From Rhynchopus euleeides (taxonomy: Eukaryota; Euglenozoa; Diplonemea; Diplonemida; Diplonemidae): a stretch of 64,000 bases of DNA. Location: assembly GCA_963210315.1 (NCBI GenBank), contig OY723237.1:2418001-2482000 (forward strand). Direction: 5' to 3'. A program made the translations under genes and the position numbers. Shown piece after piece: positions 62,832 through 64,000 of this stretch. Below the pieces are notes generated by a model. The model was not told the DNA's origin. It did not search any database and saw nothing but the letters and a program-made list of their open reading frames with translations. Numbering within the stretch: position 1 is the stretch's first letter; each line of letters opens with the position of its first letter.

Positions 62832-63322
62832 AAATTTTACATGTATAACTACAAGTATATACATGTATTATACATGTATAATACTTGCATGTCAACTATT
62901 ATACATGTATAATACATGTATATGCCTGAAATATACATGTAAAATACATGTATATCAAGTAAAAATACAAGTATAATACTTGCATGTCAACTATTATACT
63001 TGTATTTTTACTTGATATACATGTATTTTACATGTATATTTCAGGCATTTACATGTATTTTACATGTATAATACTTGTCATGCAAGTATTATACATGTAA
63101 AATACTTGCATGACAAGTAAAATACATGTATAATACTTGCATGACAAGTAAAATACTTGCATGCAAGTATTTTACTTGTCATGCAAGTATTATACATGTA
63201 TAATACTTGCATGACAAGTATTATACATGTAAAATACATGTAAATGCCTGAAATATACATGTAAAATACATGTATATTAAGTAAAAATACAAGTATAATA
63301 GTTGACATGCAAGTATTATACC
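62832..63322. repeat. AT-rich array of nested ACATGTAT palindromes
   Basis: About 490 bp made of TACATGTA, ACTTGCATG and CATGCAAGT words arranged as large nested inverted repeats, for example the block TATATCAAGTAAAAATAC and its mirror within 150 bp. It is the only long AT-rich tract in the window and would extrude as cruciforms. Confidence 0.85.
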
Positions 63323-63338
63323 GTAAACGGAAAAAGGG

Positions 63339-63405
63339 TGGACCGTAAAAATGTTCCAAGTTCCCAAAAAAAGGCCAAACGTTCCATCTTTTTTACGGTC
63401 CACCA
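63339..63405. repeat. Inverted repeat GGTGGACCGTAAAAA
   Basis: GGTGGACCGTAAAAATG pairs with TTTTTTACGGTCCACC across a 30-nt loop, immediately after the AT palindrome array. Confidence 0.75.
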
Positions 63406-64000
63406 TTTATTGGGACTGAATATGGAAAAGACAATGCGATTTTCGCCCGCGGGCTGGTGGGTTGCGGGGCGCGGACTGCGGCCTCCACGCCGCAGACTCC
63501 CGCACGTAGGCCTCCCGACCTCCCAGCTTTGGACCCTCCCTCCACCACCGCAACCAACACCAGCAAGAGAAGCAAGTCCTCCCTGCGTGTGGAAAGGGCA
63601 CGATCACCACCACTCACCTCGAGACTCACCCACCACCACACCTCGAGAAGTGTAGTACCATGCAAGGAGCGTTCCGGTAGAAGTAAAAGTAGAACCTGCT
63701 GCACGAGCCCACAAAAGCAGCCACAGTACGGCAGGGCGCGCAGACAGAAGCTGAGACCACCGGGCTCCCTCCAGATGTAAATTCGTGAATCAGTGCCCGG
63801 AAAATTCAGGGAAATCGTACTCCTTTAGTGTAGTACACCCTGCAGTAACTGTGGGAGAACAGTTCCCGGACGATGGTGAGCGCACACTCTGTGTTGAGGC
63901 CCTGCGGTGTTAATCCTGCAGCTTCAGTCGTGCGATTTCCTTGGTTCCTTCGCGACTTCGTCGAAGGAATTCGTAAAAAAAACCGCCAAGTCCACTATCC
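63406..64000. other. No gene seen; shared segment with 40.5 kb
   Basis: The segment at about 63690-63775 (CAGCCACAGTACGGCAGG, ACCGGGCTCCCTCC) resembles 40528-40612. No supported gene is seen to the end of the window. Confidence 0.4.

Noticed and set aside
1-64000. LTR, retroviral or Polinton-like elements
   Set aside because: No paired LTRs, reverse transcriptase, integrase or capsid motifs were recognised anywhere in the window.
1-64000. Spliced-leader RNA, rRNA or tRNA genes
   Set aside because: No segment matched the structures I know well enough to call one.

Overview
The window looks like nuclear DNA of a microbial eukaryote. It is GC-rich, full of C or G homopolymer runs, and has few genes set among many small transposable elements. 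A euglenozoan, perhaps a diplonemid, is my best guess. The reasons are a kinetoplastid-style class III cyclase domain, an APX/CCP-like peroxidase, introns that nearly all start GTATGN, polypyrimidine-AG signals shortly before start codons (as in spliced-leader trans-splicing), and TTAGGG-type repeats. All of this is inference from sequence; no rRNA or tRNA gene is present to fix the taxon.

Five host genes are well supported. They are an IQ-motif protein (1239-1936, first exon only); a large secretory fusion of haem peroxidase, DOMON, cytochrome b561, cytochrome b5, tandem cyclase-like domains and a Cys-rich finger (10497-15553, 3 exons); a MORN-repeat protein on the minus strand (22942-23409); a membrane-anchored astacin metalloprotease (30028-33581, 2 exons); and an N-terminally lipidated CLU/TPR-like protein (41162-47107, 6 exons). 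In every multi-exon model the phases agree across each junction. Weaker exon-like stretches lie at 37.3 kb (+) and at 54.9, 58.7-59.0 and 59.3 kb (-).

Most of the rest is mobile DNA. I recognise: a non-autonomous hAT element with an 8-bp target duplication (512-1121); two long-TIR elements with related protein remnants (7233-10201 and 48710-51093); a family ending CAGGC.T.T.GCTAA with 9-bp duplications (33661-34533, 35483-36287, and probably 19209-22587, whose body is a 3.2-kb inverted array of telomere-like repeats); TA-flanked elements whose ends are G-runs (15648-16602, 23730-24876, 51122-52269, 55706-57463, 57466-58109); a CCCGGG-rich TIR element (26471-29281); others at 39.5, 52.3 and 61.7 kb; and several MITE families. 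Elements are often nested or abutting. I saw no LTR, retroviral, Polinton or other virus-like element.

Other repeats are a decayed minisatellite (3.8-6.4 kb), four identical 135-bp tandem units (47.9-48.4 kb), a roughly 490-bp ACATGTAT palindrome array (62.8-63.3 kb), and short dispersed motifs of unknown nature. One of those motifs sits in an intron of the peroxidase-cyclase gene.
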